DNA of 11,655 bases from Chloromonas sp. AAM2 (Eukaryota; Chlorophyta; Chlorophyceae; Chlamydomonadales; Chlamydomonadaceae). The translations under genes were made by a program, and so were the position numbers. Under the pieces are notes generated by a model, which was not told the DNA's origin, made no database searches, and saw only the letters and a list, made by a program, of their open reading frames with translations. The stretch spans positions 1 to 11,655 of the forward strand of contig QAXH01002682.1 in assembly GCA_004335635.1 (NCBI GenBank), given 5' to 3'. Every line of letters starts with the position of its first letter. The stretch's first letter is position 1. Below, piece by piece: positions 9,540 to 11,655 of the stretch.

Positions 9540-9813
9540 TGTTGCCGCGTCCGGAAGATAAGCGGACATGGGCAGCAAGCTACGTCTTCCATCCGTGCAA
9601 TTGTGTTGCAAAGTAGGCTTGCGGACCAACATAAGAATGTATTCAAAACGGCTATGGAAGGTCAAACACAGAAAAAGTCTGATTGGCCGGAAACCGTTGC
9701 GCCCGTCCTTCCCGTCCAAGGAAAGGTCGTAAGAAACAGCAAATGTCCAATACCCATAATCAAGGCCACCCGATGCATAGATACTCGCACGCAATGCCAT
9801 ACAAACAGTTTCA
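9540..9813 (-). promoter_or_regulatory. Short spacer: presumed promoter and 5' UTR of the membrane-protein gene
   Basis: Only about 274 bases separate the visible end of the INTS4-like frame from the signal-peptide ATG on the same strand. A minus-strand CCAAT box in GGCCAATCAGA (9679-9689) lies about 145 bases before the ATG. I see no clear TATA box. The stretch is open in the frame of the signal peptide, but its translation looks non-coding. The promoter role is inference. Confidence 0.35.
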
Positions 9814-11153
9814 TTACATGTGTCCTTGTACGAGAGCTTGCATGACCAGCAGATGTTGCCGACCGATTCTTGGCTCCGCAAAACCTACAGAGGGCGCACC
9901 TGCTAAACTTTCCTGCTGCTGCTGTTGCTGCTGCCTCTGCTGCTGCTTGGCAATGGATGTGCCAACAGTCCTAGCTGAGTTAGGTGCTTGTACAGCCACA
10001 CCTCTCACCAGCCCTAACAACCCCTTCTTTTCAACCTCACCCCCAACCAATGCTCCCAAAGCCTTGGCAACCGAGTCCGCCAAAGCCCTTACCAGAGCAG
10101 TGGTCCACTGTGCCGTCACACCCTGTCTGCTTAGCAGCTGCCGTGTGGCATGCCTTACTTCCCAACATGGGTCATACAGGCAAGACAGCACTGCCACGAC
10201 CTGATCCTTATCCATCACTGACACAACAGGCCACGCCTGCCCTGATACAACACTCCCTGAGCCGGTGCCTTTGGCATCACTAGAGCTCACATGGCCAGCA
10301 GGCTGCAAAGCCTGCATATTCATCTTCCCATCACTGCCAGCCACGCCACTAGATGGTGTGCTATTAACAGCACCAGTCACACTTGTGTGCTCGTTTGTGG
10401 CCATGTACACTATCTGATCCAGTCCGAGCAAGGCAGCCTCCCTGACCGTTCCAAGCTCATCCTGCAGCAATGACACAGCGCAACAACATACATTCTCTTT
10501 GCATCTGTTCAGAGCTCTGAGAAATTATGTCTTGTCATTGTTGATAAAGAGCAACGTAAGCTTGTTCTGGCATGCCCGTCCTGGCTTTGAGTTATACGGA
10601 GTGAGCTCCTTGTGAGCTCTGATACCACTGCCTATACCTTCTTCCTGTTTAGCCTGGCCCGTCACTTGAATGTGCGGAGCCAAGTCCAGGCGCTGCTCTT
10701 AGTACCTATCTCCTGTTGAGATGGTGCATCTTTGTATCTGGCTGCTGGCCTTGCCATCCCCGCTCGCCACACCTGGCACCCCTGTCCTCACTCCAAGCTT
10801 GCCATATAATTCACTGACGGTTATTCCGAACACTGGGCGCTTCTGACAACATTTGAACGCTTCTGAACGTTGCAGAATGTGCATCATGACTGTCCCGCCT
10901 ACGGCACGAGGTACTCGTGGTCTTGCCTGCCCCGCCTCTCCTCTTAACCTGCCAACTCTTTCTCCCTTTCACGGCCCAGTTACCTGCACCAGGTCGCACA
11001 GATACTCCACACACTGGGCCACCACTTGACGGTTGCTGCCCACATCGCCCACAGTGCCACCACTGGCCAACCGGGCGCTGCCCTCAGCAATGGGGACAGC
11101 CGCAATGGGAGGGGTGGGGGCAGGGCCTCTTGTGGGTCCGGGGCTGACAGAGC
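9814..11153 (-). CDS. INTS4: Integrator complex subunit 4 (INTS4/SIEL)-like HEAT-repeat protein, partial
   Basis: INTS4 is a HEAT-repeat scaffold of the nuclear Integrator complex, which cleaves snRNA and other nascent RNAs; SIEL is the Arabidopsis relative. Two exons are visible: 11153-10984 (enters in phase 1, leaves in phase 0, acceptor TTGCAG, donor CAG|GTAACT) and 10461-9814 (acceptor ATTGCTGCAG). They give 271 complete residues, counting from the first whole codon. The splice joins ...VEYLCDLVQ to DELGTVREAALLGLDQI, rebuilding the L-D-[ML]-x-x-DE-x(3)-VR pattern of an INTS4 HEAT repeat. A Ser/Gly-rich insert of about 60 residues follows. Next comes a second repeat, DKDQVVAVLSCLYDPCWEVR, plus ALVRALADSVAK, in the same order as in INTS4. 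A Gln tract precedes the end. Upstream exons lie outside the window. The frame stops at 9814-9816, well short of the usual INTS4 C-terminus. A donor at 9900/9899 (GCAG|GTGCGC) is an alternative exon end. Confidence 0.62.
9913..9947. repeat. Interrupted CTG/CAG trinucleotide repeat coding a Gln tract
   Basis: On the plus strand this is an impure (CTG)n run with TTG and CCT interruptions. On the minus strand it encodes the KQQQRQQQQQQQ stretch near the end of the INTS4-like frame. Similar CAG-rich runs code Ala in the TRM6 linker (about 1250-1275), which suggests a general bias in this genome. Confidence 0.85.
10462..10983 (-). other. Intron of the INTS4-like gene
   Basis: The stretch is bounded by CAG|GTAACTGGG at the donor and GTGTCATTGCTGCAG at the acceptor, and both borders fall in phase 0 between conserved residues. 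I see no coding segment, repeat array or RNA gene inside its 522 bases. Confidence 0.7.
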
Positions 11154-11199
11154 CTGCAAGATAGCATCAGGCGAATGGAGCTTATGAAAAAATTATGAA

Positions 11200-11385
11200 A
11201 AAAAAGTTTGCCAGTTCTGGGACAATTTCTGTCATTACCACTTGAACATGTGTTGGTGATGTGTGTTGTAATTGCAAAGTCTGATTGGGTATACTGTGGA
11301 GTTTGCACACTGTGTCACAGGGGTGTACAGCGGGGCGAGAATCACGTGTTGTGGTAGACGGTGCGTTGCCACTTCTGGGACAGCA
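11200..11385 (+). mobile_element. Diverged, apparently incomplete second copy of the MITE family
   Basis: After an A-run, GTTTGCCAGTTCTGGGAC (11206-11223) is identical to the core of the left inverted repeat at 4212-4256 and in the same orientation. About 165 bases later, TTGCCACTTCTGGGACAG (11366-11383) parallels the internal motif of the first element (4441-4457). Between them, blocks such as TGTGGAG-TTT-CA, GTCAC-GG and TGTTGTGGTAG appear in the same order as in the first element. No inverted right end is visible before the window stops. This copy is therefore truncated or strongly diverged. Confidence 0.6.
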
Positions 11386-11453
11386 AACCAGGATTAGACA
11401 GGAATTACATGTCAAAAGACACATGGATGTGTGGCTCGTCTGACCGGTATGCC

Positions 11454-11583
11454 TTAGAAGTCGGTAATGTAAGTCGCCACCAAGTGTTCCAGCTGCTTCA
11501 CTCTCTTGAGCAAACTCGTGTGCACGGAGACGTCCCACAGCCTGTTTCCAACTCTCCTTTCTTCAGCCAACATGTATAGCAGC
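11454..11583 (-). other. Small minus-strand frame, possible exon or transposon remnant
   Basis: After a possible acceptor (TATACACAG, ending at 11584), the frame reads LLYMLAEERRVGNRLWDV and continues through LLKRVKQLEHLV to a TAA at 11454. Its charged, helix-like composition looks more protein-like than nearby frames. It has no good donor whose phase fits the following INTS4-like exon, and I recognise no family. It could be a remnant of coding DNA or chance. Confidence 0.2.
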
Positions 11584-11584
11584 C

Positions 11585-11592
<8 letters not shown>

Positions 11593-11629
<37 letters not shown>
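11593..11629. repeat. (TG)n microsatellite
   Basis: This is an uninterrupted TG dinucleotide run of about 18 copies near the right edge of the window. It has no associated gene signal. Confidence 0.97.
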
Positions 11630-11630
<1 letters not shown>

Positions 11631-11655
11631 GCATCCATTTCAATGGTGTGTCATG

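Larger units (their letters stand above)
11154..11655 (-). other. Upstream intron or flank of the INTS4-like gene
   Basis: An acceptor (GATGCTATCTTGCAG) ends this region at 11154. The exon it feeds begins in phase 1, so at least one further INTS4-like exon lies at higher coordinates, here or beyond the window. The stretch holds a diverged MITE copy, a small unexplained minus-strand frame and a (TG)n tract, described separately. Confidence 0.55.

Noticed and set aside
9126..9881. The 251-codon minus-strand frame as one unspliced gene
   Set aside because: It mixes the end of the INTS4-like region, a presumed promoter and three exon or intron pieces. Splicing at consensus sites gives a signal peptide and a continuous cysteine-rich domain instead.
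10570..10660. Clustered GAGCTC and GTGAGCTC copies as a regulatory site
   Set aside because: Short palindromes within an intron, with no wider repeat or conserved context.
1..11655. tRNA, rRNA or CRISPR features
   Set aside because: I saw no cloverleaf with a T-loop GTTCRA motif, no rRNA-like blocks and no regularly spaced repeats with unique spacers.

Overview
The window looks like nuclear DNA of a green alga, probably a chlorophycean. The genes carry short to medium GT-AG introns with strong CAG|GT donors and TTGCAG/GCAG acceptors. The coding sequence is moderately GC-rich and full of Ala, Gln, Ser and Gly runs, and TGTAA, the usual green-algal polyadenylation signal, occurs where a transcript should end. 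The species cannot be named from the sequence alone.

Layout. (1) Positions 1-394 are probably intron or unresolved 5' sequence. (2) 395-3522, plus strand: the last six exons of TRM6, the non-catalytic subunit of the tRNA m1A58 methyltransferase. Every splice phase agrees, and the protein ends in an Arg-Gly tail. Its introns hold a 24/16-nt minisatellite and a 46-bp tandem duplication. (3) 3523-5851: convergent intergenic space with a likely TRM6 poly(A) signal and a roughly 464-bp non-coding element flanked by 45-bp terminal inverted repeats (MITE-like). (4) 5852-9539, minus strand: an unrecognised single-pass membrane protein of about 1,052 residues. It is built from four exons: a signal peptide, a small eight-cysteine ectodomain, a Pro/Ala/Gln-rich stalk, one membrane segment and a disordered tail of about 690 residues. 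(5) 9814-11153, minus strand: two exons of an Integrator subunit 4 (INTS4/SIEL)-like HEAT-repeat protein. Its upstream exons lie beyond the window and its visible C-terminus is shorter than expected. (6) 11154-11655: intron or flank with a second, diverged copy of the MITE family, a small unexplained reading frame and a (TG)n microsatellite.

TRM6 and INTS4 are housekeeping RNA-processing proteins. There is no sign that the three genes form a pathway; they are ordinary neighbours. The most interesting items are the new-looking MITE family and the unrecognised membrane protein. I see no bacterial-type operon, CRISPR array, rRNA or tRNA gene.
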